Of a DNA stretch of 64,000 nt, positions 38,757 through 50,400 are shown in pieces. This DNA is from CAVWQV01 sp963757115 (lineage in GTDB: Bacteria; Pseudomonadota; Alphaproteobacteria; Acetobacterales; Acetobacteraceae). Within the stretch, counting starts at the first letter, position 1. Every line of letters starts with the position of its first letter. Both the position numbers and the translations under genes were made by a program. Location: the NCBI GenBank assembly GCA_963757115.1, contig CAVWQV010000008.1, forward strand, positions 186,001-250,000. The letters run 5' to 3'. The notes under the pieces are model-generated. The model saw only the letters and a list, made by a program, of their open reading frames with translations, was not told where the DNA came from and ran no database searches.

Positions 38757-38760
<4 letters not shown>
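37494..38760 (+). CDS. sufD: Fe-S assembly protein SufD, one frameshift
   Basis: About 421 residues when repaired. SufD pairs with SufB in the scaffold and is needed for iron acquisition. N-terminal helical domain (GLPTLRNEAWKYTNL), then a beta-helix (EVDVAAGASLVHVRLQDEG). The second frame carries ADFTSVVSHDAPNCASRQTV, NVLAGRSRGVFQGRIEVA, AQKTDGYQMNQALLLS and the end motif VKCSHGATVGELDADQLFYL. One extra base near 38327 separates them. The conserved His in CSHGAT is intact. Coupled to sufC and sufS by 4-bp overlaps. Confidence 0.93.
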
Positions 38761-40000
<1,240 letters not shown>

Positions 40001-40001
<1 letters not shown>

Positions 40002-40465
40002 TGTTCGACGACGTGCGCGACCTCTACCAGGAGGTCATCCTCGATCACGGGCGGCGCCCGCGGCACGCGCACCGGCCGGAGCGCGTGGATGCCACCGCCA
40101 AGGGCGACAACCCGATGTGCGGCGACCGCGTGCAGGTGTGGCTGCAATACGCGCCCGACGGCAGCATCGCCGAGACCGGCTTCGATGCGCGCGGCTGCGC
40201 GATTAGCGTGGCCTCCGCCGACCTGATGGCCGAGGTGGTGCAGGGCAAGCGCCCCGACGACGCGCGCGCGCTGTTCGCGGCGTTTCGGGAGATGGCGCGC
40301 ACCGGCGCTTGCCCGGCCTGTGACGGCGTCCTGGCCGAGCCGCTCGAGCGGCTGCAGCCGCTTTCGGGCGTTCACGAGTATCCCTCGCGGGTGAAGTGCG
40401 CGACCTTGCCGTGGCACGCACTCGTCGCGGCGCTGGCGGGCGAGCGGGAGGCGAGCAGTGAGTGA
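40001..40465 (+). CDS. sufU: SufU/IscU-like sulfur-transfer protein
   Basis: About 154 residues. The three conserved Cys (NPMCGDRV, ARGCAISVASADLM, KCATLPWHAL) and the Asp of the CGD motif form the SufU/IscU metal site. In SufU these bind Zn and accept sulfur from SufS. The position directly after sufS fits that. ATG at 40001 overlaps the sufS stop; a GTG one codon earlier is an alternative start. Confidence 0.93.
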
Positions 40466-40829
40466 ACCGATGGCCGAATCGCCGCAGATCCATGGATCCT
40501 GGACGCCCGACGGGGAAACGCCGCCGAAGCTCGGCGAGGAGGCGATCATCGAGGCGATCGCAACGGTGTTCGATCCCGAGATCCCGGTGAACATCTACGA
40601 GCTCGGGCTCATCTACGCGGTCGACATCCACGACGACGGCAAGGTGAAGGTCGAGATGACCTTGACCGCACCCGGCTGCCCGAGCGCGCAGGAGTTGCCC
40701 GTGCAGGTGCAGGAGGCGGTGATGACGGTGCCCGGTGTGACCGGGTGCGAGGTCGAGACGGTCTGGGACCCGCCTTGGGATCCAAGCCGGATGACCGAAG
40801 AAGCGCGGCTTCAGCTAAACATGTTCTGA
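40458..40829 (+). CDS. sufT: MIP18/DUF59-family Fe-S maturation protein SufT
   Basis: 123 residues. GTG start overlapping sufU by 8 bp. The MIP18 domain has the invariant DPEIPVNIYELGLIY, then VEMTLTAPGCPSAQELP with its conserved Cys, and WDPPWDPSRM. SufT helps mature Fe-S proteins, especially under high demand for lipoate or aconitase-type clusters. It completes a common alphaproteobacterial SUF gene order. Confidence 0.94.
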   Translation: MSEPMAESPQIHGSWTPDGETPPKLGEEAIIEAIATVFDPEIPVNIYELGLIYAVDIHDDGKVKVEMTLTAPGCPSAQELPVQVQEAVMTVPGVTGCEVETVWDPPWDPSRMTEEARLQLNMF

Positions 40830-40850
40830 GCAGAGATATCGGACAACACG

Positions 40851-41219
40851 ATGAGCGCTACCACCGAGATCAAAAAGCCCCGCCGCTCCTTGCCGCCCCT
40901 CATGACGCTCACGGATCGGGCAGCGGAGCGGCTGCGCTCGCTGTACAGCAAAGGGCAGGACGGGATGCTGCTGAGGATCGGCGTCAAGACCAAGGGTTGC
41001 TCCGGCATGTCGTACGATATGTCCTGGGCCGAGGCTCCCGCCGTTACCGATGAGGTGGTGACCGACAAGGGCCTGACCGTCCTGGTGGACCGCAAGGCGT
41101 CGTTGTTCCTCATCGGCACGGTAATGGACTACGAAAGCAAGGCGCTGGAATCTGGGTTCACGTTCACCAATCCGAACGAGAAGGGCCGCTGCGGCTGTGG
41201 CGAAAGCTTCCACATCTGA
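40851..41219 (+). CDS. sufA: A-type Fe-S carrier protein
   Basis: 122 residues of the HesB/IscA/SufA family. Cluster-binding cysteines are in KTKGCSGMSYDM and at the C-terminus RCGCGESF. It accepts clusters from the SufBCD scaffold and delivers them to apo-proteins. It is 21 bp after sufT and the last gene of the operon. After it, about 100 bp separates it from the convergent prk gene; I see no clear terminator there. Confidence 0.95.
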   Translation: MSATTEIKKPRRSLPPLMTLTDRAAERLRSLYSKGQDGMLLRIGVKTKGCSGMSYDMSWAEAPAVTDEVVTDKGLTVLVDRKASLFLIGTVMDYESKALESGFTFTNPNEKGRCGCGESFHI

Positions 41220-41322
41220 TCGACGCGCTACGCTTCATACTGGAAGCGCACGGCATCGCCCTCCTTTCGTCATGGGCGGCGAAGGCTGACGGCGACTAGC
41301 GAGCGACCGACGGCTTAGGCGA

Positions 41323-42198
41323 TTATAGCGCGCGTTTCTTCCGCTCCATCAACTGCCAGATCATCGGCGTGAATATGAGTTGCATCGCCAGCGCCATCTT
41401 GCCGCCGGGGCAAACGATAGTGTTGGCGCGCGACATGAAGCTGTCCTTCAGCATCGACAGAAGGTACGGGAAATCGATGCCCTTCGGATCGCGGAAGCGG
41501 ATCACCAGCATGCTTTCATCGGCGCTCGGGATGTCGCGCGCGATGAACGGGTTGGAAGTGTCCACCGTCGGCACGCGCTGGAAGTTCACGTGCGTTTCCG
41601 TGAATTGCGGGCAGATGTAGTTCACGTAGTCGGGCATCCGCCGCAGGATCGTGTCCACCACCGCTTCGTGCGAGTGCCCGCGCGCCGCCTTGTCGCGGTG
41701 CAGCTTCTGGATCCATTCCAGGTTGACGATGGGCACCACGCCGATCAGTAGGTCGGCGTGCCGGGCCACGTCCACGGTCTCGGTCTTGATGCCGCCGTGC
41801 AGCCCTTCGTAGAACAGCATGTCGGTGCCGTGCGGGATGTCCTCCCAATGCGTGAACGTGCCGGGGGGCTGGGCATAGGGTGCCGATTCTCGATCGTCGT
41901 GCAGGTATTTGCGCGTCCGTCCCGTTCCGGCCTCGCCGTAGGCACGGAACAACGCCTCGAGTTCGTCGAACAGGTTGGATTCGGGGCCGAAATGGCTGAA
42001 ATGGTTGTGCCCGTGCTGCGCGGCTTCGGCCATCTTCGCGCGCATCTCGGCGCGGTCGTAGCGGTGAAACGCGTCGCCTTCCACCATCGCCGCCGTGACG
42101 CCCTCGCGCCGAAAAATCTGCGCGAAGGTCGAGCTGACGGTCGTGGTGCCCGCCCCGGAGGAGCCGGTAATCGAGACGATAGGATATTTAACCGACAT
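41323..42198 (-). CDS. prkB: Phosphoribulokinase
   Basis: 291 residues, class I (bacterial) phosphoribulokinase, which makes ribulose-1,5-bisphosphate for RuBisCO. P-loop SITGSSGAGTTTVS at the N-terminus, VEGDAFHRYDR with the catalytic Asp, YEGLHGG (Walker B-like) and LEWIQKLHRDKAARGHS. The ending LMERKKRAL is typical. Last gene of the cbbLSX-fbp-prk operon, 8 bp after fbp. Bacterial forms are often activated by NADH; the sequence does not show this directly. Confidence 0.96.
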   Translation of the reverse strand: MSVKYPIVSITGSSGAGTTTVSSTFAQIFRREGVTAAMVEGDAFHRYDRAEMRAKMAEAAQHGHNHFSHFGPESNLFDELEALFRAYGEAGTGRTRKYLHDDRESAPYAQPPGTFTHWEDIPHGTDMLFYEGLHGGIKTETVDVARHADLLIGVVPIVNLEWIQKLHRDKAARGHSHEAVVDTILRRMPDYVNYICPQFTETHVNFQRVPTVDTSNPFIARDIPSADESMLVIRFRDPKGIDFPYLLSMLKDSFMSRANTIVCPGGKMALAMQLIFTPMIWQLMERKKRAL

Positions 42199-42206
42199 CT
42201 TGTGCC

Positions 42207-43265
42207 TCAGGACGTGCGGAACAGCGAGCGCGTGTTGAACAGCGGCGACGCGAAGGCGAGCGCTTCGCCGCGATCATAGGCCGCGTGGTACTCGACGACC
42301 CGCTGCACCTCCCGCCGTGAGCCGAGAAAGGCCGGGACGCGCTGATGGATGTCGGTCGGCTCGATGTCGAGCAGCCGCTGCCGCCCGGTCGATGCGGCCC
42401 CGCCGGCTTGCTCGACGATCAGTGCGAGCGGATTTGCGGCGTAGATCAGGCCCGCCCGACCCTGGCCCGCGCCGTCCCGCGGCTGCATGAACAGGCCGCC
42501 GCGGATCAGGACCCGGTGCACCTCCGCGACCATCGAGGCGATCCAGTGCATGTCGAAGTTCTCGCCGAGAGCGCCATTTCCGGCCTCGGTGCACTCCTCG
42601 ACGTAGCGCCGGACCGGCGGCTCCCAGGAGCGCGCGAGCGAGGCGTCGATCGCGAACTCCCGCGTGCGGTCCGGCATCTGCATCCGGGGATGCGTCAGAA
42701 CGTAGGCGCCGACCTCGCGCTCCAGGGTGAAGCCATGCGCGCCGTCTCCGAGTGTCACCACCAGCATCGCGACCGGCCCGTGCAGCGCGTAGCCGGCGGC
42801 GACCTGCTGTGTCCCCCGTTGGAGAAAGTCGGCCGGCGTCGGATCGCTCACGCCATCCGCCGCGCGCAGGATCGAGAAAATGGTACCGACCGGCATGTTG
42901 ACGTCGATGTTGGTGGAGCCGTCGAGCGGATCGAACAGCAGCAGGTATCGACCGCGCGGAAAGCCCGATGGGATGGGGTAGGGCTCAGCAAGCTCTTCCG
43001 ACACCATGCCGGAGAGCTGCCCGCCGAACTCGCACACGTTCAGCATGATCTCGCTGGCGAGCTGGTCGAGCGGCTTGCGCGGCTCGGCTTGCGCGCCGGC
43101 TTGCGCGGGCCGGACCGGCTCCGTGGCGCCACGCGACACCGCGACCGAGACCAGCTTGCACGCCGTCATCACGTCGTTCAGCAGCGCGGCGAGCTCCGGG
43201 TCCCGCTCGGTCCGTCGCAGGCTTTCGATGATGAACTTGCTGAACGTCGTGCGGCGATGCGGCAT
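42207..43265 (-). CDS. cbbF: Fructose-1,6-bisphosphatase class I
   Basis: 352 residues. Converts fructose-1,6-bisphosphate (and possibly sedoheptulose-1,7-bisphosphate) in the Calvin cycle. Metal and substrate motifs: EELAEPYPIP, the LLFDPLDGSTNIDVNMPVGTIFSI region holding the metal-binding Asp residues, and RYVEECTEAGNGALGENFDM. Dedicated cbb copies like this usually serve autotrophy. About 10 bp after cbbX and 8 bp before prk. Confidence 0.95.
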   Translation of the reverse strand: MPHRRTTFSKFIIESLRRTERDPELAALLNDVMTACKLVSVAVSRGATEPVRPAQAGAQAEPRKPLDQLASEIMLNVCEFGGQLSGMVSEELAEPYPIPSGFPRGRYLLLFDPLDGSTNIDVNMPVGTIFSILRAADGVSDPTPADFLQRGTQQVAAGYALHGPVAMLVVTLGDGAHGFTLEREVGAYVLTHPRMQMPDRTREFAIDASLARSWEPPVRRYVEECTEAGNGALGENFDMHWIASMVAEVHRVLIRGGLFMQPRDGAGQGRAGLIYAANPLALIVEQAGGAASTGRQRLLDIEPTDIHQRVPAFLGSRREVQRVVEYHAAYDRGEALAFASPLFNTRSLFRTS

Positions 43266-43275
43266 GTCATCGGAC

Positions 43276-44179
43276 CTATTGTGAGAACACCCGGCTGGCG
43301 CGGATGTCCGCCGCTTCGATGGTTTGCAGCATCTGGCGGGTGACGGGCGCGGCTGCGGGCCGCGAAGATGCGGTTGGCTTGGCGCAGCCGTGCACGGTCC
43401 AGCGCGTTGCGGATCGAGCGGGCGTTGGAAAACCGGGGCTGCGTCATGCGCCGGCCGATGTACTCGCGCATCGCGCTTTCACCGCCTGACGAGAGCCGAT
43501 AATGCATTTTCTCTACCATCAGCGCGGCGATGCGCATGAGCTCCGCCTCGCTGTAGTCGGGAAAATCGATGTGGTGCGCGATGCGTGACGCCATGCCGGG
43601 ATTGCTGCGGAAGAACGTGTCCATGCGGTCCTTGTAGCCGGCCAGCACGACCACGAGGTCGTCGCGCTTCTTTTCCATGACTTGCAGGAGGATCTCGATC
43701 GCTTCCTGCCCGTAGTCGCGCTCGTTCTCCGGCCGGTACAGGTAGTACGCCTCGTCGATGAACAGCACGCCGCCCATCGCCTTCTTAAGGATTTCTTTGG
43801 TTTTTGGAGCGGTGTGGCCGATGTACTGGCCGACCAGGTCGTCACGGGTTACGGTGACGACGTGATTGCGACGAATGTAGCTCAGCCGATGCAGGATGTC
43901 GGCCATGCGCTGCGCCACCGTGGTTTTCCCGGTGCCCGGGTTGCCGGTGAAGCACATGTGGAGCGAGGGCGGCTCGGCCTGCAGCCCGATCCCTCGACGC
44001 GCGCTTTCCACCAGCAGCAACGCGGCGATCTCGCGGATGCGCGTCTTGACCGGCACGAGCCCGACGAGGTCGCGTTCGAGCGTGTCGATGGTTTCGGCGA
44101 TGTTGCTATCGCGGTACGAGCCGCCATCGAGATCGAGCCCTCTTGCCGCCTCCGGCGGGTCGCGTGGTCGAACGTTCAC
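43276..44179 (-). CDS. cbbX: Red-type RuBisCO activase CbbX, one frameshift
   Basis: About 300 residues. AAA+ protein that remodels inhibited red-type RuBisCO by pulling on the C-terminus of CbbL. Walker A CFTGNPGTGKTTVAQRM, the pore-loop region VGQYIGHTAPKTKEIL, Walker B GGVLFIDEAYYLY, NPGMASRIAHHIDFPDY, and the sensor region RFSNARSIRNALDRARLRQA. The usual ending (TRQMLQTIEAADIRASRVFSQ-like) appears only after an indel at about 43355. The start is a GTG that probably overlaps the cbbS stop. Confidence 0.93.
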
Positions 44180-44592
44180 CCTGCGGCGAAGGTCGAGGCG
44201 AGTGCGCAGAGTCGTGTAGCGAAGAGTTGCCGCCCTAGGTCCCTCGGCACGGATCAGCTCGAAGCCGGGCTCGTGCTCGGGCGATTGACCATGAACGCCC
44301 ATGCGCATCGATCTCCCAGCCTTTGCTTGCAGTCGAACGCAAGCACCCGGATGTAATCCTTCGCCGTGACTAGCCTCCGGCAGGCCTCGACCTCCACCAT
44401 GACGCCGGCAGGGTCACGCAGATCGAACATCGGATGCCCCCACATCGCCCAGTACGTGTTTCGCGGGTGCGGGTCGTCGGTGTATTCCACCGCTACGGCC
44501 CAGCCCTGGTCCAGCGCATATTCGATCTGCTTGCCGATCTCCGTGTCGGTCAGCTCGGGCAGGAACGAGAAATGGCCTTGGGTTAGTTTCAT
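44176..44592 (-). CDS. cbbS: RuBisCO small subunit, red type, frameshifted
   Basis: About 138 residues if repaired. Starts MKLTQGHFSFLPELTDTEIG, then EYTDDPHPRNTYWAMWG, FDLRDPAGVMVEVEACR and WAFMVNRP, which is form IC. The written frame stops at 44254. A neighbouring frame continues with the red-type C-terminal hairpin EHEPGFELIRAEGP and LRYTT, so an indel near 44280 and another near 44200 are likely. The C-terminal coordinate is therefore approximate. The ATG overlaps the cbbL stop by 4 bp. Confidence 0.88.
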
Positions 44593-46072
44593 CTCCTTGG
44601 CTCCGTAGCTTCAGGCCGCGTCGGCGTCGGAACGAAGTCGACCGAGTCGGTCGAGGCGTAGTCGAAAGTGATGTCCTTCCAGGTGTCGAGCGCCGCGCGC
44701 AGCGGCTGGCACCAGCGCGCCGCCTCGCCAAGGATGTCCGGCCCCTCGTTCCAGATGTCGCGGCCCTCGTTGCGCGCCTTTACCATCGTCTCGAGCGCCA
44801 CCCGGTTGGCGATCGCGCCCGCCTGGATGCCCATGGGATGGCCGATCGTGCCGCCGCCGAACTGCAGCACAACGTCCTCGCCGAGATACGTGAGCAGTTG
44901 GTGCATCTGCCCGGCATGGATGCCGCCCGAGGCCACCGGCATCACCGTTTCAGGCTCGCCCAGGGCTGATCGAAGAAGATGCCATGCTGCAGGTTCTGCT
45001 CGACATGGGGCTCGCGGCAGGTGTCGTAGACGCCGCTGATCACGTTGGGATCGCCCTCGAGTTTCCCGACCACGGTGCCGGCGTGGATGTGGTCCACGCC
45101 CGCCATGCGCATCCATTTGGCGATGACGCGGAATGCGATCCGTGGTTTTTCTGCCGCGTATAGGTGCCGTGCCCCGCGCGGTGCAGGTGCAGGATCATGT
45201 CGTTCTTGCGCGCCCACTTGGCCATCGACTGGATCGCGGTGTAGCCGATCACGAGGTCGATCATGATGATGACGCTGCCGAGATCGCTTGGCGAATTCGG
45301 CGCGCTCGTACATGTCCTCCATGGTGGCCGCGGTGACATTGAGGTAGATGCCCTTCACCTCGCCGGTCTCGGCCATCGCCTTGGACACGCCCTCCATGCA
45401 GTAGAGATAGCGGTCGCGCCAGTGCATGAACGGCTGCGAGTTGATGTTCTCGTCGTCCTTGGTGAAGTCGAGTCCGCCCTTCAGCGCCTCGTAGACCACG
45501 CGCCCGTAGTTGCGGCCGGACAGCCCGAGCTTCGGTTTCATGGTCGCGCCCAGGATCGGCCGGCCATACAGGTTCATCCGCTCGCGCTCGGCGACAATGC
45601 CGGTGGCAGGTCCCTGGAACGTTTTGAGGTAGTGCGGCGGGATGCGCATGTCCTCGAGGCGGAGCGCCTTCAGCGGCTTGAAGCCGAATACGTTGCCGAT
45701 GATGGAGGCGGTCAGGTTGGCGATCGAGCCCTCCTCGAACAGGTCGAGGTCGTAGGCGATATAGGCGAAGAATTGGCCCGGCGTGCCTGGCACCGGGTCC
45801 ACCCGGTAGCACTTGGCGCGGTAGTACTCGCAGTCGGTCAGCCGGTCGGTCCACACCACGGTCCATGTCGCGGTCGAGCTTTCGCCGGCGACGGCCGCGG
45901 CGGCTTCTTCCGGGTCCACGCCGTCCTGCGGCGTGATGCGGAAGACGGCGAGCACGTCGGTGTCCTTCGGCTCGTAGTCCGGCTCCCAATAGCCCATCTG
46001 CTTGTATTTCAGGACACCCGAGCGATAGCGCTCCTTCATGTCGGTGATCTTGGCGTCCGCCATCTTGTTCAT
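44589..46072 (-). CDS. cbbL: RuBisCO large subunit, form IC (red type), frameshifted
   Basis: About 490 residues across at least three indels (near 45285, 45150 and 44950). Catalytic parts are readable: GATMKPKLGLSGRNYGR; GGLDFTKDDENINSQPF with the carbamylated Lys and metal-binding Asp and Glu; the His-containing LHLHRAGHGTY; loop 6 region; DHIHAGTVVGKLEGD; and LQFGGGTIGHPMG. The N-terminal YRSGVLKYKQMGYWEPDYEPKDTDVL is typical of red-type enzymes. First gene of the operon, divergent from cbbR. It fixes CO2 on ribulose-1,5-bisphosphate. Confidence 0.96.
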
Positions 46073-46151
46073 GCCGCCCCTCCCCCATCCAGTTAACCCA
46101 GGCTAGAGGGTCGGACAGCGCAAGGAAAAACAAAATATTCTGCAGATGATC

Positions 46152-46167
46152 ACAAGGGATTCCTTGT
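46152..46167. promoter_or_regulatory. Palindrome in the cbbL-cbbR intergenic region, candidate CbbR operator
   Basis: ACAAGG-GATT-CCTTGT, a perfect inverted repeat with 6-bp arms, ending one base before the GTG of cbbR in the 96-bp gap shared with cbbL. CbbR proteins bind in this gap and repress their own gene. The position next to the cbbR ribosome site suits autoregulation. It is shorter than a full LysR site, so other half-sites are expected. Confidence 0.5.
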
Positions 46168-46168
46168 C

Positions 46169-47113
46169 GTGCGCCAGCTCACCATCCGGCAGATGCAGAT
46201 CATGGTCGCCGCGGTCGAGGCGCAATCCTTCGTGCGGGCCGCCGACCGGCTGCACATCTCGCCCGCTGCCGTCTCGTTTCAAATCAAGCAGATCGAGGAA
46301 GCGAGCGGCTTCGTCCTGTTTGAGCGCATCGGCAAGCGGGCGGTGCTGTCGGAGGCGGGGCGCGCCTTGCTCGGCTATGCCCGCACCGTGCTGCGCGCCG
46401 CACAGGACGCCGACGCTGTGCTGGAAGCGCTGCGGGGCGGCACCGCCGGCGCAGTCACGATCGGCCTGATCTCCACCTCCAAATACATCGTGCCGCATTT
46501 GCTGGCGCGCTTTCAGGCAAGCTATCCCGGCGTTGCGATCCATCTGCGCGACGGCAACCGGAGCGAGATCGTGGCCGCGCTGGAGCGGGGCGAGACGGAC
46601 CTTGCGGTCATGGGTCAGCCGCCTGCCGCCTCCGACCTGATCGCGGAGGTGTTCGCCGCGCATCCGTCCGTGCTGGTGGCCGCGCCGTCGCACCCATTGG
46701 CCCGCAAGCGCCGCATTCCGCCCGCGGCGCTGGCGGAGGAGTTGTTCATCGCGCGCGAGGAGGGGTCGGGGACGCGACGGCTGATGGAGGCGTTCGCCGC
46801 CACCGCCCATGTCACGCTCAAGGTCGGCATGACGTCGAGCAGCAACGAAACCATCAAGCAAGCGGTGATGGCCGGAATGGGGATCGCGTTGTTGTCCCGC
46901 CACACGGCTGGGCTCGAGCTTGGGCTCGGCCTGTTGCGCACGCTCCCGGTGGATGGATTTCCGCTGATGCGCTCCTGGTTTGTCGCCCACCGTCGCGCCA
47001 TGCCGCTGCTGCCGGTGCATCGGCATTTGCGATCGTTCCTGCTGGAACACGGCCAGTCGGTGTTGGACGGTCTCGAGCGAGGCTATCGCGAGGCCAGGCG
47101 GGCGGCCCGCTAG
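46169..47113 (+). CDS. cbbR: LysR-type regulator of the cbb operon
   Basis: 314 residues with a GTG start. The helix-turn-helix is SFVRAADRLHISPAAVSFQIKQIEE, the CbbR version with VSFQIKQIE. The effector domain has GLISTSKYIVPHLLARFQ and LRDGNRSEIVAALERGETDLAVMG. CbbR activates the divergent cbb operon in response to metabolites such as phosphoenolpyruvate, ATP or NADPH in other bacteria. The divergent location supports the assignment. Confidence 0.94.
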   Translation: MRQLTIRQMQIMVAAVEAQSFVRAADRLHISPAAVSFQIKQIEEASGFVLFERIGKRAVLSEAGRALLGYARTVLRAAQDADAVLEALRGGTAGAVTIGLISTSKYIVPHLLARFQASYPGVAIHLRDGNRSEIVAALERGETDLAVMGQPPAASDLIAEVFAAHPSVLVAAPSHPLARKRRIPPAALAEELFIAREEGSGTRRLMEAFAATAHVTLKVGMTSSSNETIKQAVMAGMGIALLSRHTAGLELGLGLLRTLPVDGFPLMRSWFVAHRRAMPLLPVHRHLRSFLLEHGQSVLDGLERGYREARRAAR

Positions 47114-47418
47114 CTGCCCTCGCGCTGTGCCAGCGCCGCGAGTTCGTCGCGCGCCTTCGCCAGCGGATCCCATTTCGGCGAGCCGATCGGGTAATGCGTG
47201 CCGTACACGACGCTGATCACCGCATTGAGCCGCGACAAGTGCTGCCGGTCGGCGGGGTCGGAGGGCGCCCCGCCCCAGCCTTCGAGCAGAATGCGACGAT
47301 AGGCCGTCAGCCGTTTCGTTGCCGCGGAGAAGTCGTGCCCGATCCGTTTCGGCTTGTCGGCCAAACACCGGTCCACGGCCGCGAGCGCCGCCTCCGCGGC
47401 TGCCCTGCGGTCAGCCAC
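47110..47418 (-). CDS. Hypothetical protein coupled to the formate dehydrogenase alpha gene
   Basis: 102 residues, mostly helical and charged (AAVDRCLADKPKRIGHDFSAATKRL, then HYPIGSPKWDPLAKARDELAAL). No known domain recognised. It starts with a GTG lying 8 bp inside the end of fdhA, so it is translationally coupled to it. It overlaps the convergent cbbR end by 4 bp. The tight coupling suggests a role with the dehydrogenase, but nothing in the sequence resembles FdhD or FdhE. Confidence 0.65.
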   Translation of the reverse strand: MADRRAAAEAALAAVDRCLADKPKRIGHDFSAATKRLTAYRRILLEGWGGAPSDPADRQHLSRLNAVISVVYGTHYPIGSPKWDPLAKARDELAALAQREGS

Positions 47419-50400
47419 GCGTCACCCCGCCGCGATGAGGCAGACGCCCGGGTTGCAGATTGCAGGTGAGCGCCTTGGTGCTGTGAATGCTGGTGTTGGC
47501 GTCGCCGAATATTGCCAGCAGCACGTTGGCGATATCACCCCTGGCGTAGCCCTCCCAGCCGAACACCCAAGGCATGCCGATCTGGTACACCGTCCGGCCA
47601 TCGATGGTGAGGGGCCGTAGCCGGTCCGTGACCAACGCCTTGACTTCGATGGCGCCTCGAAGCGTGGACAGCACAACCCAGTCGAGATTGCGCACCCCCT
47701 TGGCGCGGGCGAGCTCGGGCGGCATTTCGACGAACGCCTCGGGTTGCAGCTCGGCCGTATGCGGCATCGCCCGGGTGGAAAGGCCGCCGCAGTGCAGCTC
47801 CGTCAGCCGATATGTCGTGAGCACGTACGGGAAAGCGCGGATCCTCGACCTCGTGATACTCGTTTCCGGGCCGCGGCCAAGTCTTCGTCACCGGGTTGGC
47901 TTGCCGCGCGTATAGCGGGTTGCGCACCGGGCTTTCGAGCGGCTCGTAATGGGTCGGCAACGGACCGTCCTTGAGGCCGGACGGCACGAACAGCATGCAC
48001 CGGCCGTGCGGGATCATGATGAACGGGTCGGTCCCGGCCAGCGCGTCCATGCCTTCCGGATTTTTCGACCAGTCCGGCACGTAGTCGGGGCGTTTGGTCT
48101 CCACGAAATCCGGGACGTCGTCGCCGGCCCACTTGCCTTCCGCGTCGTCCCACCACACCAGCCGCTTCGCTTCCGACCACGGCTTGCCTTGCGGATCGGC
48201 GGACGCGCGGTTGTACATCTCGCGCCGGTTCGAAGGCCACGTGAAGCCCCAACCCAGATGCGTGCCCGGTCCGTCCGGGGCGTCGGGCCTGCGTGAGCGG
48301 GCCTGGTTATGCTCGGCGGACGGAGTGATACCCGAGTACAACCAGCCGCCGCATGCCGTCGAGCCGTCGTCCTTCAGCTCCTGATAGCTGGACACGAGCT
48401 TCTTGTCGGCCCAGGTGCAGCCGTTGATTTCCTGCAGTACCTGCAACGCGTCCGGCTCCTGTTCCTTTCCGCGCAGCCGGTAGTCCCATGTCAGCAAATG
48501 GATCGGGCGATCGCTTCGGCGTCGGCGCTGTCCGCATAGAGTTGCTTCAGCCGGTTGCCGAGATGCACCATGAACCACAGGTCGGAGCGGGTGTCGCCGA
48601 CCGGCTCCACGACCTTGTCGTGCCATTGCACCAGACGGCCCGTGGTGGTGAGCGTGCCGTCCTTCTCGGCCGGCAAGCAGGCGGGGAGCAGGAAGATCTC
48701 CGTGCCGATGTCCTGCGGGCGGATCTCGCCACGCTGCACCAGGCGGCCCTTCTTCCAAAAGCTCGCCGTTTCCGTCTCGAAACTGTCGCGCACGACGAGC
48801 CATTCGAGTTCGGACAGCCCGCGCTCGACCAGGTCGGAGTTGACGCCGCCCACTACGGGGTTTTGCCCGAACACGAACATGCCCTTGATCACGCCGTCGT
48901 TCGTGGCGAGCGTGGTCGGCAGCTGCGAATGATCGCCCGTCATCTTCGGCAGGCAATCGTAGCAAAAGTCGTTTGCCGGCGGTGGCGTTGTCGCCGTACC
49001 AGGCCTTCAGCAGGCTGACGAAATATTTCGGGAAATTGTGCCACCAGCCCGTCGGGACGGTCTCGCATTCGAGCAACTGCTTGAGCGTGTGGTGCGGCTT
49101 GAACGCGTTCGGCTGCGGCAGGTACGTCGGCAGCATGTTGTACAGCGTCGGGATATCCGTGCTGCCCTGGATGCTGCAATGGCCGCGAAGCGCCATCACA
49201 CCACCTCCTGGCCGGCCTACGTTGCCGAGAAGGCCCTGGACCATCGAAGCGGCGCGGATGATCTGCACGCCGGTTTCATGGTGCGTCCAGCCGACCGCGT
49301 AGCAGAACGAACCCGTTTTCTCCCGACCGGAGTTTCGCGCGTAGGCTTCGCAGATGCCGATGAAGGTGTCCCGGGGACAGCCGGTGACTCGCTCCACCAT
49401 CTCCGGCGTATAGCGGTCGTAGTGCCGCTTCAGGATCTGATAGACGCAGTTGGGATTCTGCAAAGTCGGGTCTTCCGGCGGTGGGCCCCTGCGTCTCGCG
49501 CGCACCGAACAGCGTTTCGGTCGTGGTGGCATGATGGTTGGCGTGATGCTCGGCCAAAGGCGAGGACGTGACCTCGCCCTCGGTACTGCCAGGTGTCGAC
49601 CGTGTACGCCTCGGCCGCCTCGTCGAGCCCGGAGAAGTCGCCGCCGAGCTGCTCGGGATCGCGATAGGCCGCGGTGACGAGCGCCGCGATGTTAGTGTAC
49701 GCCATCGCCCATTCCCGGAACCAGAGGTCGTGCTCCAGGATGTAGCGGATCATGCCGCCCAGGAACGCGATGTCGGTGCCCGGCCGGATTGGCGCATAGA
49801 TGTCGGCGAGTGCCGAGGTCCGCGTGAACCGCGGGTCGACATGGATCACCGTCGCGCCGCGCTCCTTGGCTTGCGTTACGAACCGGAACCCGACCGGGTG
49901 GTTCTCCGCCATGTTGGAGCCCATGATGATGATGCAGTCGGCATCAGCAAGGCTCCAGAGCTGCATGGTGGCAGCGCCGCGTCCGAAGGAGGTGCCCAGA
50001 CTGGGCACCGAAGAGGAGTGTCATACTCTCGCTTGGTTTTCGATCCCCACCATGCCGAGGGCGCCCCCGAAGAACTTCTTGATGAGGTAGTTTTCCTCGT
50101 TGTCCATCGTCGCGCCGCCGACGGACGTGATGCCGAGGGTGTGGTTGACCGGGGTGCCGTCGGGGAGCTTGTCGACGAACGTCTCGTCGCGCGTTTGCTT
50201 CGTGAGTTGCGCGATGCGCTCCATCGCCCAGTCGAGCGGCTTTTCTTCCCACTCGGTCGCGTGCGGCGCGCGGTAGCGCACGGTGTTCACGCGAAGCGGG
50301 CTGGTCATCAGCCCCAGCGTGCCGGCGCCTTTCGGGCAAAGCGTGCCCTGGTTGACCGGGCTGCGCGGGTCGCCCTCGACGTGGATGGGCTTGCCGTCCT

